Part shown: in pieces, positions 17,144-26,042 of the stretch | How positions within the stretch are numbered: the stretch's first letter is position 1 | Layout: every line of letters begins with the position of its first letter | Assembly: GCA_030627125.1 (NCBI GenBank) | Contig: DAOUSR010000015.1 | Coordinates: 1-32,652 of the forward strand | Source of the DNA: Thioploca sp. | Lineage (GTDB): Bacteria > Pseudomonadota > Gammaproteobacteria > Beggiatoales > Beggiatoaceae | DNA length: 32,652 nt | Reading direction: 5' to 3' | Notes under the pieces: model-generated | Databases searched by the model: none | What the model was told of the DNA's origin: nothing | Seen by the model: the letters and a program-made list of their open reading frames with translations, nothing else | Made by a program: the position numbers and the translations under genes

Positions 17144-17308
17144 ACTCGACTATCAAGTTTTTTATTAATACATTGATTTTAAAGTTATTTTAACTTGGTT
17201 GTTATTATTTAAAAGTTAATTTTATTAAAAATCAATAAGTTGAATATTTTAATAATCAAAAATGGACTATCGCAAAGCTAGATATAGTAAAAAACTTGAT
17301 AGTCGAGT
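17144..17308. mobile_element. 165-bp MITE-like element with perfect 21-bp terminal inverted repeats
   Basis: ACTCGACTATCAAGTTTTTTA at 17144-17164 and its exact reverse complement TAAAAAACTTGATAGTCGAGT at 17288-17308; non-coding AT-rich interior. Confidence 0.55.
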
Positions 17309-17535
17309 ATCATAGTAGTAATGGTTTTCTCAATCCAGAAGCTTTCCTGAAAGTATTGCATTCGGTGATGCCTAATGACTTGTAAAGTAATTATCTTAAT
17401 ATTATTAATAAGGTAAGACTCTTTGTACTATTCTTGGTTAAATATTTTCCAAATTATTTATACTTCAATATTACCCAAGTGCTATAATCAGATTATAATT
17501 TAAAAATGCTGATTTACGCAAATCTAAAATACAAT

Positions 17536-17618
17536 TTATTAACCTCCCCTGCTCCTTAGTAATAGAAGCAAAATTCATCTCCATCCTTAGTTAAAAGGGA
17601 TTAAGGGGAAGTTAATAA
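17536..17618. repeat. imperfect inverted repeat TTATTAACCTCCCC...GGGGAAGTTAATAA
   Basis: 13/14 match between the left arm and the reverse complement of the right arm, ~55-nt spacer. Confidence 0.6.
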
Positions 17619-17645
17619 TCAATATTTTAATCATGCCAAGGATAT

Positions 17646-18224
17646 ATGATGAAGGTTATTCTGTTATTTGCTATATTATTTACCTCACCAATCTTATTAG
17701 CTGATTCGTTGCTAGATAAGATAAAATGTGTTAATTCTGAAGATGAAAAACCTAAAATCATTAACAATGTGTTGGAATGTGATTTGCGAACTTCTTATGA
17801 CGAAGTGTTGGCTAAGAAAACTTTTGGCTTTGTGAAACGTATTGATTTTGTTTCTGATATTAAGCTTACGGTTACTCCACAAACCTTGATTAAGATTTTA
17901 GGGGAAAATACAATTACATTACCAACTCAACCAGTATCAGTTAATATTGTGGTAGGAAATGAGCAAGTGTTACCTACTACGATGAAAGTAAACCCGATTT
18001 TTACCAAAACTGGTGAAATATGCTCTTTAAAATTTACTGATGTTGAACCGAATATTAGTGAATTGAATAGTTTTTTCTTACCCAACTGGGTTACTAAAAG
18101 CATTGAAAAACTACTTAACAATAGTAAAAAAGTAAAAAGCAACATACTAAAATTTGCTAATGATGCAGCATTAAAAGTTCAGAAGCAAAGTTTTTGTAAA
18201 TCATCACTGGGACAAAAAACATGA
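17646..18224 (+). CDS. secreted hypothetical protein
   Basis: N-terminal signal peptide MMKVILLFAILFTSPILLADS; 4-bp overlap with glf. Confidence 0.7.
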   Translation: MMKVILLFAILFTSPILLADSLLDKIKCVNSEDEKPKIINNVLECDLRTSYDEVLAKKTFGFVKRIDFVSDIKLTVTPQTLIKILGENTITLPTQPVSVNIVVGNEQVLPTTMKVNPIFTKTGEICSLKFTDVEPNISELNSFFLPNWVTKSIEKLLNNSKKVKSNILKFANDAALKVQKQSFCKSSLGQKT

Positions 18225-19342
18225 AAATAGATTGGCTTATTGTTGGAGCCGGTTTTACTGGCAGTGTATTAGCAGAAAGAATTGCCACACAGCTTAAACA
18301 AAAAGTATTGTTGGTAGAACAACGTAACCATATTGCTGGCAACGCTTATGATTATTATGATGAACATGGAATATTAGTGCATAAATATGGTCCACATATT
18401 TTCCATACTAATGCCAAATACGTGTGGGATTATCTAACTAAATTTACCGAATGGCGTAGTTATTATCATCGAGTTTTGGGGGTTGTTGATGGTAAACAAG
18501 TACCATTGCCATTTAATTTTAATTCTATTTATGCTCTATTTCCACCTAGTTATGCTGATGAATTAGTGCAACAATTAGTGAAACAATATGGGCTGAATCT
18601 TAAAGTGCCAATTTTAAAGATTCGTGAAACTGCTAAAGGTGAACAATTAAAATTTTTAACTGATTATATTTACGATAATGTGTTTCATAATTATACCTTT
18701 AAACAGTGGAATCTAACACCGGAAGAATTATCCCCAGCAGTTACAGCTCGAGTTCCAATTTATACCAGTCGTGATGATCGTTATTTTCATGATACTTATC
18801 AAGGTATGCCTAAACAAGGTTATACTGCTATGTTTCAAAATATGCTAAATCATCCTAATATCAAAGTGTTATTAAATACTAGCTATCGAGAAATTGCTGA
18901 TGAAATTCAATGTAAAAAACTGATTTTTACTGGCCGGATTGATGATTTTTTTGGTTATATTCATGAAGAGTTGCCTTATAGAAGTTTGGATTTTAAGTTT
19001 ATTCATAGTGAGCAAGATCAATTACAATCAGTTGCAACAGTAAATTACCCGAATGAATATGATTATACTCGCACCACTGAATTCAAACATATGACTGGCC
19101 AACAAGTTCATGGCAGCACATACATAGAAGAATACCCACAAGCTTATAAAAGTGGAAAAAATATTCCATATTACCCAATACCTAAGGATGAATATAAGGA
19201 TTCATATAGGCGATATCGGCATGAAGCAGACAAAATGAAAGGACAGGTGTTATTTGCAGGTCGGTTGGCTGATTATCAGTATTATAATATGGATCAAGCA
19301 GTAGCACGAGCCTTGAATTTATTTAAAGAAATAAGTTATTAA
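18221..19342 (+). CDS. glf: UDP-galactopyranose mutase
   Basis: VGAGFTGSVLAERIA, VEQRNHIAGNAYDYYDEHGILVHKYGPHIFHTN, FAGRLADYQYYNMDQAVARAL. Confidence 0.97.
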   Translation: MKIDWLIVGAGFTGSVLAERIATQLKQKVLLVEQRNHIAGNAYDYYDEHGILVHKYGPHIFHTNAKYVWDYLTKFTEWRSYYHRVLGVVDGKQVPLPFNFNSIYALFPPSYADELVQQLVKQYGLNLKVPILKIRETAKGEQLKFLTDYIYDNVFHNYTFKQWNLTPEELSPAVTARVPIYTSRDDRYFHDTYQGMPKQGYTAMFQNMLNHPNIKVLLNTSYREIADEIQCKKLIFTGRIDDFFGYIHEELPYRSLDFKFIHSEQDQLQSVATVNYPNEYDYTRTTEFKHMTGQQVHGSTYIEEYPQAYKSGKNIPYYPIPKDEYKDSYRRYRHEADKMKGQVLFAGRLADYQYYNMDQAVARALNLFKEISY

Positions 19343-19507
19343 CTGGTATTACGCAAAAAATTATCAGTTTGAATTACTCGGAGTGCAAAATTTGCATTGC
19401 TTGTAAAGTTGGGTTTTTGGCTCTGTCACGATTTAAACCAGAAGGAATGAGCGGTATAGTATAGCATTCTCAACGAGACGTTCAATGCCATTAAGTTAAG
19501 AAAATTG

Positions 19508-19574
19508 GTAGGGTAACCACGAGGTATTACCCCTACAAATTATTGCGTAGGGGCAATCCCTCGTGGTTGCCCTG
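19508..19574. repeat. paired hairpins GTAGGGTAACCACGAGGTATTACCCCTAC / GTAGGGGCAATCCCTCGTGGTTGCCCTG
   Basis: Two head-to-head hairpins at 19508-19536 and 19547-19574; loops CCACGAGG and CCTCGTGG are exact reverse complements. Confidence 0.85.
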
Positions 19575-19670
19575 TTCATTTAATGCGTAACATCAGTTAA
19601 AAATTTACAAATCTTAAAGATTTGGACTCCAGATTTTTTTTAAATCAATGGCAACTCTAGTTTAGAAATT

Positions 19671-20384
19671 TCAAAGACATTTTTTATGGTTAGTAATCCT
19701 AGTATTGCCTAATGAATGTAAACGTAATCTGTCAACATTATCAATATAAATAGTTCGAGCATCAACTCTGATTAACTCGGCTTTATTAAGGCTATTTAAA
19801 ATCCGAGAAAAAGTTTCCGGTTGGATAGATAAGCGAGAAGCAATCACATGTTTGGGAATCATAAATTCAATTTTATAAACATTGTAACCTTCTGGTACTT
19901 GGTACAATAAATAGTTTATTAAACGATAAGTAGCACTTTGCAAAGTTAATTGATCAATTTCATTAATCCACATATGCAAACGCTGACTCATATGAGCCAT
20001 AAGTTGGAAACATGTATCTGGGGATTCTCTTAATAGATTTGCAAAAACTCTACTTTCAAAACTGAATAATGAACATTTACTGATAGCTTGAGCAGTAACT
20101 GGATAAATCGATTCTGGCATGAACATCATAGCTTCAGCAAAGGTTTGCCCCGGATCAATAACCTCAAATACCTTTTCATCACCTCCTAAAGAAGAACGCA
20201 ATAATTTAACATGTCCCTCATTAAGCAGAAAGAAACGTTTTGCTGGTTGTCCATGTTTAAATAAGAATTCTCCACCATCAAGTTGTATGATACGCACATC
20301 CTTCTTAATTTGCTCTAGCTGTTGTTCACTAAAGTTAGCAAATAAATATACTTGACGTAATTCTTGATCAATTTGAGGCTGCAT
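19671..20384 (-). CDS. Crp/Fnr family transcriptional regulator (DNR-like)
   Basis: cNMP-binding beta roll and C-terminal HTH (IPKHVIASRLSIQPETFSRILNSLNKAELIRV). Confidence 0.9.
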   Translation of the reverse strand: MQPQIDQELRQVYLFANFSEQQLEQIKKDVRIIQLDGGEFLFKHGQPAKRFFLLNEGHVKLLRSSLGGDEKVFEVIDPGQTFAEAMMFMPESIYPVTAQAISKCSLFSFESRVFANLLRESPDTCFQLMAHMSQRLHMWINEIDQLTLQSATYRLINYLLYQVPEGYNVYKIEFMIPKHVIASRLSIQPETFSRILNSLNKAELIRVDARTIYIDNVDRLRLHSLGNTRITNHKKCL

Positions 20385-20592
20385 TTTTTTTATAAAATTA
20401 ATTGTAATTAAGGTATCTGTTATTATATTAATTTAACATAGATGTGGTTCAATTCAAGAATGGTATAGAAAAAATTATACTTTGGAACTATTACATTATT
20501 AGAAACTAAGACTGGTAAATTAATTATTAATTAGCTAGTTCTTACAATATCTAACATCATTTCCACTGGCAATAAATAACTTTAGGTTAAAA

Positions 20593-21033
20593 ATGGAAGC
20601 AACGATAACTCAAGTATTTAGTAAAGAACATTCTAATTGCGATAAAATATTTGCTCAAGCTGAAAATTTGGTTGCTAACAAGCAATGGGCAGAAGCTGAT
20701 AGCGAATTTAATAAATTTTACACCGCAATGGAAAAACATTTTACCGCAGAAGAAGAATTTTTATTTTCTACTTTTGAAGAACGCACTGGTCATACTATGG
20801 GGCCTACGCAAGTAATGCGCATGGAACACCAACAGATGCGACAGATATTTGCTCAAATGCAAACCAGTTTAGCTCAACAAGATGATGAGCAGTATTTAGG
20901 ACTATCAGAAACTCTATTAATGCTAATGCAGCAACATAATATGAAAGAAGAACAAATGCTTTATCCTATGATTGATCAGGCATTGGCTAATGAGATTGCA
21001 ACCATTTTTGAACGTATACGAGCCAGTGCGTGA
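20593..21033 (+). CDS. hemerythrin HHE domain protein
   Basis: EHSNCD, MEKHFTAEEEFLF, EHQQMRQIF, HNMKEEQMLYPMID metal-ligand pattern. Confidence 0.9.
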   Translation: MEATITQVFSKEHSNCDKIFAQAENLVANKQWAEADSEFNKFYTAMEKHFTAEEEFLFSTFEERTGHTMGPTQVMRMEHQQMRQIFAQMQTSLAQQDDEQYLGLSETLLMLMQQHNMKEEQMLYPMIDQALANEIATIFERIRASA

Positions 21034-21284
21034 AAATAACTCTCGATGTTAGCCAATTAGAACCCTGCGAACCTATGGAGCGTATTTTAGCCACTCTGCC
21101 AAATTTACAAGTCGGCGAGTATTTGCATGTATTACACCGTATGGAGCCACATCCACTGTATCCAATCCTAACTCAAAAAGGTTATTCTTGGAATATTAAA
21201 GCCAGTAAACAGCCAATTGAAATTTATATTTGGCATAGTGATGATCTTACGGCCAAAGAAAATATGCTCTATGAATGTCGCTAA
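21030..21284 (+). CDS. DUF2249 domain protein
   Basis: LDVSQLEPCEPMERILATLPNLQVGEYLHVLHRMEPHPLYPIL; GTG start overlapping the hemerythrin stop. Confidence 0.85.
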   Translation: MKITLDVSQLEPCEPMERILATLPNLQVGEYLHVLHRMEPHPLYPILTQKGYSWNIKASKQPIEIYIWHSDDLTAKENMLYECR

Positions 21285-22581
21285 TTTAGCTTTACAGCAA
21301 ACTCCACCTTTATCAGTTCCAGTACGGTTTTTTATAACTGCTCCACTATTTGGAATATTAGCCAGCTTGCTGTTAATTTATGCTGGCCCCACGATTTTTA
21401 GTAGTCGTTGGGGTACAAATACTTTAGCTTTGACTCATCTGGTTACATTAGGGTTTGTCAGTATGGTAATGTTTGGTGCCATATTACAACTATTACCAGT
21501 AGTTGCTGGAACTGTTATTCCTAAACCAATTTTAATTAGCTCAATAATTCATCTGCTGCTTACTTTAGGTAGTTTAGGCTTAACTCTCGGTTTTATAATG
21601 GGCCAAGAATTATTACTTCAAATTGCTATAATATTACTAGGATTAAGTTTTTTCAGCTTTATAGCTATTGTAGGTTATTGTTTGATACGAGTCAAGGGTA
21701 ACATCATCATTGGAATGTGGTTAGCATTAGCTGCATTGTTAATAACGGCTGGCTTAGGAATTGGTTTGGCGCTCAGATTTGCTTATGGCATAACTTTACC
21801 TTTATCGATGGTTTTAGCTAATATCCATTTAACTTGGGGGTTAATAGGCTGGGTAGGTTTGTTAATTATAGCAATAGCTTATCAAGTAGTTCCTATGTTT
21901 CAAATCACGCCCCAATATAATTCTATAGCAATGCGCTGGTTAATTCCCATCATATTTGCAACTTTACTATTATGGACAATAGCTTATCTTTTGTTAAATG
22001 CACATAATAGATTTTATTTTGTCGGGTGGTTAAGTGTCTTAATTAGCTTAGAATTAGCTATATTCGGAGGGATGACGTTGCGTTTACAGTGGCAACGGCT
22101 TAGAAAAATACCAGATGTAACCCTTAATTTTTGGCGAGTTGGTAGTGTAGGATTGTTATTGAGCGTTATGTTGTGGATCGCTGGTATCATATGGACAGAG
22201 TTGGCTATCCAACCATTTTATCCGTTATTGTTATTCATATTGTTTGTGGGTGGTTTTGTATTGATGGTTATTCAAGGCATGTTATATAAAATCGTTCCAT
22301 TTTTAGTGTGGTTACACCTGCAAAATCAACAATTAAATCCATTAAAAGCGGTAAATATGATAAGAATTCCTCATATGAAACAAGTTATCTCACCGATATT
22401 GGCCCAACGGCAATTTTGGCTGTACTTAATCGCTTTATTCTGCACTATATTGGCGTTATTATTTCCCAACCTAATTTATCTGGCTGGAATTGCTTTGCTA
22501 GGTTCTTTTATATTATTGGAATATAATTTACTTAAAGCTTTGCTGTTATATCGTTCAGTGCTAATTTCTATAAATAATTAG
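21271..22581 (+). CDS. polytopic membrane protein, NnrS/heme-copper-oxidase subunit I-like
   Basis: LALTHLVTLGFVSMVMFGAILQLLPVVAG, ANIHLTWGLIGWVGLLIIAIAYQVVPMF. Start placed at ATG 21271, overlapping DUF2249. Confidence 0.8.
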   Translation: MNVANLALQQTPPLSVPVRFFITAPLFGILASLLLIYAGPTIFSSRWGTNTLALTHLVTLGFVSMVMFGAILQLLPVVAGTVIPKPILISSIIHLLLTLGSLGLTLGFIMGQELLLQIAIILLGLSFFSFIAIVGYCLIRVKGNIIIGMWLALAALLITAGLGIGLALRFAYGITLPLSMVLANIHLTWGLIGWVGLLIIAIAYQVVPMFQITPQYNSIAMRWLIPIIFATLLLWTIAYLLLNAHNRFYFVGWLSVLISLELAIFGGMTLRLQWQRLRKIPDVTLNFWRVGSVGLLLSVMLWIAGIIWTELAIQPFYPLLLFILFVGGFVLMVIQGMLYKIVPFLVWLHLQNQQLNPLKAVNMIRIPHMKQVISPILAQRQFWLYLIALFCTILALLFPNLIYLAGIALLGSFILLEYNLLKALLLYRSVLISINN

Positions 22582-22605
22582 TCTATACTGCATAATGTTA
22601 GATTG

Positions 22606-22640
22606 GTTTCGGGAAATACACTTCGCTCCATTCCCGAAAC
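22606..22640. repeat. hairpin GTTTCGGGAA-15 nt-TTCCCGAAAC
   Basis: 10-bp perfect stem 25 bp after the NnrS-like stop codon; no T-run, so REP-like or a processing hairpin rather than a canonical terminator. Confidence 0.75.
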
Positions 22641-22772
22641 AACTGTTAGTCCCAAATATGAAAGTATGGTTGTTTTTATAATAGGTTGTGGTACCATAAT
22701 TCTTTCCTACTTAGCTATTTATTACTCCATTCTGGTATAGAAATAAAACTTACTACTTCAAAAAAATATGCT

Positions 22773-23339
22773 ATGAAAAAATATCTCTTTCTATTATTAC
22801 TATTATCTGGCTGTTTAACGTTACCTCAATTACCAGAAATGCCAGCTAAACAATTGAATTCATGGCAAATTAACGGTCGTATCGCAATTATAACTAAAAA
22901 TGATAGTTGGACTGCTAAATTTAATTGGTTACAACAAGATACAACTTATAAAATAAGATTCAGTAATCCGCTGGGACAAGGAGCTATATTTTTAAGTGGT
23001 AATGATACTGGGGTTATGATGCGTACTGCTGATAATAAAGTTTTCAATGCAACTGATCCAGATACTTTAATTGCTGATGTTTTAAAATTACATATTCCAG
23101 TAACTAATTTACATTTTTGGATCAGAGGTATTCCAACTCCAAAATCATCACCTCAGTGGTATTCGTTAGATAAAGTTGGGCGTTTACTGACTCTACGACA
23201 AAATACTTGGGAAATTGAATATGGACGTTATGTCAATGTACACAATATTAATTTACCTAAGAAAATTTTTTTAACTGGCGAAGAATTTAAAGTAAAGATA
23301 ATAGTAGATAAATGGAATATAACCGCTCCATCAGTTTAA
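22773..23339 (+). CDS. lolB: outer-membrane lipoprotein chaperone LolB
   Basis: Lipobox LLLLSGC; NSWQINGRIAI, NWLQQDTTYKIRFSNPLGQGAI, WIRGIPTP. Start placed at ATG 22773. Confidence 0.85.
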   Translation: MKKYLFLLLLLSGCLTLPQLPEMPAKQLNSWQINGRIAIITKNDSWTAKFNWLQQDTTYKIRFSNPLGQGAIFLSGNDTGVMMRTADNKVFNATDPDTLIADVLKLHIPVTNLHFWIRGIPTPKSSPQWYSLDKVGRLLTLRQNTWEIEYGRYVNVHNINLPKKIFLTGEEFKVKIIVDKWNITAPSV

Positions 23340-23702
23340 TGGCTCTTCTGGATAATCAATCTTTTCTTGCTCCAGAGCTGATATTAAAAGTTCAAGTTTT
23401 TTTGGAATATTTTTTTCTATTATGAGAGTAGCTTGAGTTAAATTACCTGCTTTACCTAAAGCTTCCAATTGTTTACAAGTTGTAACCAAATCGTCTGCTC
23501 CCATACTAGAACATCCGCCTTTGAATTTATGGGCAGCTAAATATAATTCTTCCCCATCATTTATCTCAAGAGCTTGAGTTAATTCTTGCACATAGTTAGG
23601 CAATTCATTGATAAATAAATCAATTAACCAATAAATACCTCCTCTATCCTGCATGTCATGACGTTTACTAGCTAACATTGTTTTGGAAAGTACTTCATTC
23701 AT
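23331..23702 (-). CDS. stand-alone Hpt (histidine phosphotransfer) protein
   Basis: AAHKFKGGCSSMGADDLVTTCKQLEALGKAG matches the Hpt AHxLKGxxxxxGA motif. Confidence 0.85.
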   Translation of the reverse strand: MNEVLSKTMLASKRHDMQDRGGIYWLIDLFINELPNYVQELTQALEINDGEELYLAAHKFKGGCSSMGADDLVTTCKQLEALGKAGNLTQATLIIEKNIPKKLELLISALEQEKIDYPEEPLN

Positions 23703-23750
23703 TTTTTAGCCCTTGTTTGTATAACTCAACTTTTAAGGTTTGATTGTAAA

Positions 23751-23797
23751 ATATAGCAATTCTTAATGAACTTCAATGTAAATATCAAGTTCTTAAT
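23751..23797. repeat. interspersed repeat copy C (inverted orientation)
   Basis: tatagcaattcttaatgaacttcaatgtaaatatcaagttcttaat is the reverse complement of the right half of copy B. Confidence 0.65.
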
Positions 23798-23886
23798 ATG
23801 ATCTCGCTTAGGAACAACTCTAGGCAAGATTATTTATCAAAGACTAACCATTTTATACCATATATTAAACGAATTATCAAAGACAA

Positions 23887-24486
23887 TTATAAATGGCCAA
23901 CCTCTCCCGCTAAAAAAGTTGTGAGCAATATTTTTCGCACTGGAGCAAAAGTTTTACGATGGATTGGAGTTATGCCCAGAATTTTTAAAGCTTGACAATG
24001 AACTTTAGTTGGATAGCCTTTGTGTGATTTGAATCCGTAACCGGGATAAGTATTATCAATAATTTGCATTTCTTGATCCCGAGCTACTTTAGCAATAATT
24101 GAAGCCGCACTAATAGCAGCAACAGTTTGATCACCTTTTATAATTGCTTCCACAGCACAAGTTAGTTTAGGACAATATTTTCCATCCACCAAGGCTTTAT
24201 CTGGACTGATAGGTAAATTTTCTACTGCTCGTTGCATAGCTAATAAACTGGCTTGTAAAATATTAATTACATCAATTTCATCAGCTTCAGCCCGACCAAA
24301 CGCTGTTGCTAATGCTTGTTGATGAATTTTTTGGGCTAAAAAATCTCGTTGTTTTTCGGTTAAAGTTTTAGAATCAGCTAGTCCTGCAATTGGTTTGTTA
24401 ACATCAAGAATAACTGCTGCTGCAACCACTGGCCCAGCTAGGCAACCACGTCCAACTTCATCAACTCCAGCTATTAATAATCTCAT
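23887..24486 (-). CDS. rnhB: ribonuclease HII
   Basis: [45 protein letters not shown]. Confidence 0.96.
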   Translation of the reverse strand: MRLLIAGVDEVGRGCLAGPVVAAAVILDVNKPIAGLADSKTLTEKQRDFLAQKIHQQALATAFGRAEADEIDVINILQASLLAMQRAVENLPISPDKALVDGKYCPKLTCAVEAIIKGDQTVAAISAASIIAKVARDQEMQIIDNTYPGYGFKSHKGYPTKVHCQALKILGITPIHRKTFAPVRKILLTTFLAGEVGHL

Positions 24487-24531
24487 TAATTCTTCTCATA
24501 TTTCTAATCCAAACTGCCTCAAGATAAATTA

Positions 24532-25368
24532 TTACCCGCATTGTCCCACTGTAACTCTAGGCTGTCCAGCTAAATCATTATAAGTTATGACAGACTGATA
24601 GTTATTTTCTGCTAATAAATGGCGTACTTGTTCCGCTTGATTATAACCATGTTCCAATAATAACCAACCTTGATTTAGTAAATGCTCGTAGGACTGTACA
24701 ATAATTTGCCGAATATCGACTAAACCATCTACTCCAGATACCAATGAACTAAGTGGTTCATACTGGATATCACCTTGGGTTAAATGCGGATCATTAATGC
24801 TAATATAAGGCGGATTAGAGACAATTAAACTTGCTGGTTGCAGCTTGCTAGAAAACCAATCACTGACAATGAATTCTATATTATATATTTCCAAACGTTT
24901 AGCATTATGTTGAGCAATTTGCAAGGCTTGAACTGATTTATCAGTAGCTATAATATGGCATTGAGGACGTTCTTTAGCAATCGCCAATGCAATCGCCCCA
25001 GTTCCTGTACCTAAATCTATTACTTGGACAGAGCTTTCTAGTGGCAAATGTTTTAAGGCATGTTCTACTAATAATTCGGTTTCTGGACGTGGAATTAATG
25101 TATTTTTAGTTACTTCTAACTCTAATGACCAAAATTCTTTACTGCCGGTAAGATAAGCAATTGGCTCTCCTTGAATTCTTTTTATCAATAGAGTTTGAAA
25201 TTGTTGATATTGCTCATCAGGTAATTGTTGTTCTGGCCAAGTATATAAATAACTATGATTTTTTTTAAGGATGTGACAGAGTAAAATTTCAGCATCTAGG
25301 CGTGGAGTATCAGAATTAGTTAGCTGTCGAATAGATGTATTTATGATTTCGTTTAGAGATTGCGGCAT
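24532..25368 (-). CDS. prmC: release factor glutamine methyltransferase
   Basis: PRPETELLVEHAL, VIDLGTGTGAIALAIA, IVSNPPYI. Confidence 0.96.
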   Translation of the reverse strand: MPQSLNEIINTSIRQLTNSDTPRLDAEILLCHILKKNHSYLYTWPEQQLPDEQYQQFQTLLIKRIQGEPIAYLTGSKEFWSLELEVTKNTLIPRPETELLVEHALKHLPLESSVQVIDLGTGTGAIALAIAKERPQCHIIATDKSVQALQIAQHNAKRLEIYNIEFIVSDWFSSKLQPASLIVSNPPYISINDPHLTQGDIQYEPLSSLVSGVDGLVDIRQIIVQSYEHLLNQGWLLLEHGYNQAEQVRHLLAENNYQSVITYNDLAGQPRVTVGQCG

Positions 25369-25409
25369 ACTTGATAATTGCTGTTAAGTTAAGAGGGAAT
25401 CGCTATAGT

Positions 25410-26042
25410 TTATATTTTTAACAGTCCTTTGCTCATCGCTAATCTAGTAAGTTCCGCAGTATTACTAATTTTTAATTTTTTCTTTAAATGAGTACAATGA
25501 TGTCCAACAGTCTTAGGACTTAAATTCAGAATTTCAGAAATTTCATTAATACTTTTTCCTTCTGCCAACAATAAAAAAACTTCAAATTCACGAGGTGAAA
25601 GTTGCTCAAATAAATCATTATTTGCTTTTACTAAAAAATGCTGCATTTCTTGACCAATAAATTGTTGGTTTTGGGCAACTGTACGTACTGCTTCTAACAT
25701 AACTTTGGCTGCACTACGTTTGGTAATATAACCCAGAACTCCAGCTTCTAAGGTTCTACTTAAAAATGTTTCATTTTCATGGACGCTAAATATTAAAATT
25801 TTGGCTTCATTATTATATCCAAGAATTTTTCTAGCTGCTTCTAATCCTCCTATACCCGGCATAGATAAATCCATAACAATCACATCTGGCTGTAATTTAA
25901 TATAAATTTTATACGCTTCTTCACCACAATTTGCTTCAGCTATAATTGCAATATCTTCGGCATTTTCCAATAATCTATGATAACCAGCCCGCACAATTTC
26001 ATGATCGTCAACTAGTAATATATTGATAATATTCATTTCCAT
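25410..26042 (-). CDS. NarL/LuxR-family response regulator
   Basis: Receiver domain LLVDDHEIVRAGYHRLL...VIVMDLSMPG; LuxR HTH LSPREFEVFLLLAEGKSINEISEILNLSPKTVGHHCTHLKKKL. Confidence 0.94.
   Translation of the reverse strand: MEMNIINILLVDDHEIVRAGYHRLLENAEDIAIIAEANCGEEAYKIYIKLQPDVIVMDLSMPGIGGLEAARKILGYNNEAKILIFSVHENETFLSRTLEAGVLGYITKRSAAKVMLEAVRTVAQNQQFIGQEMQHFLVKANNDLFEQLSPREFEVFLLLAEGKSINEISEILNLSPKTVGHHCTHLKKKLKISNTAELTRLAMSKGLLKI

Noticed and set aside
23798-23995. Plus-strand 65-aa ORF
   Set aside because: Overlaps the 3' end of rnhB on the opposite strand; no supporting motif.
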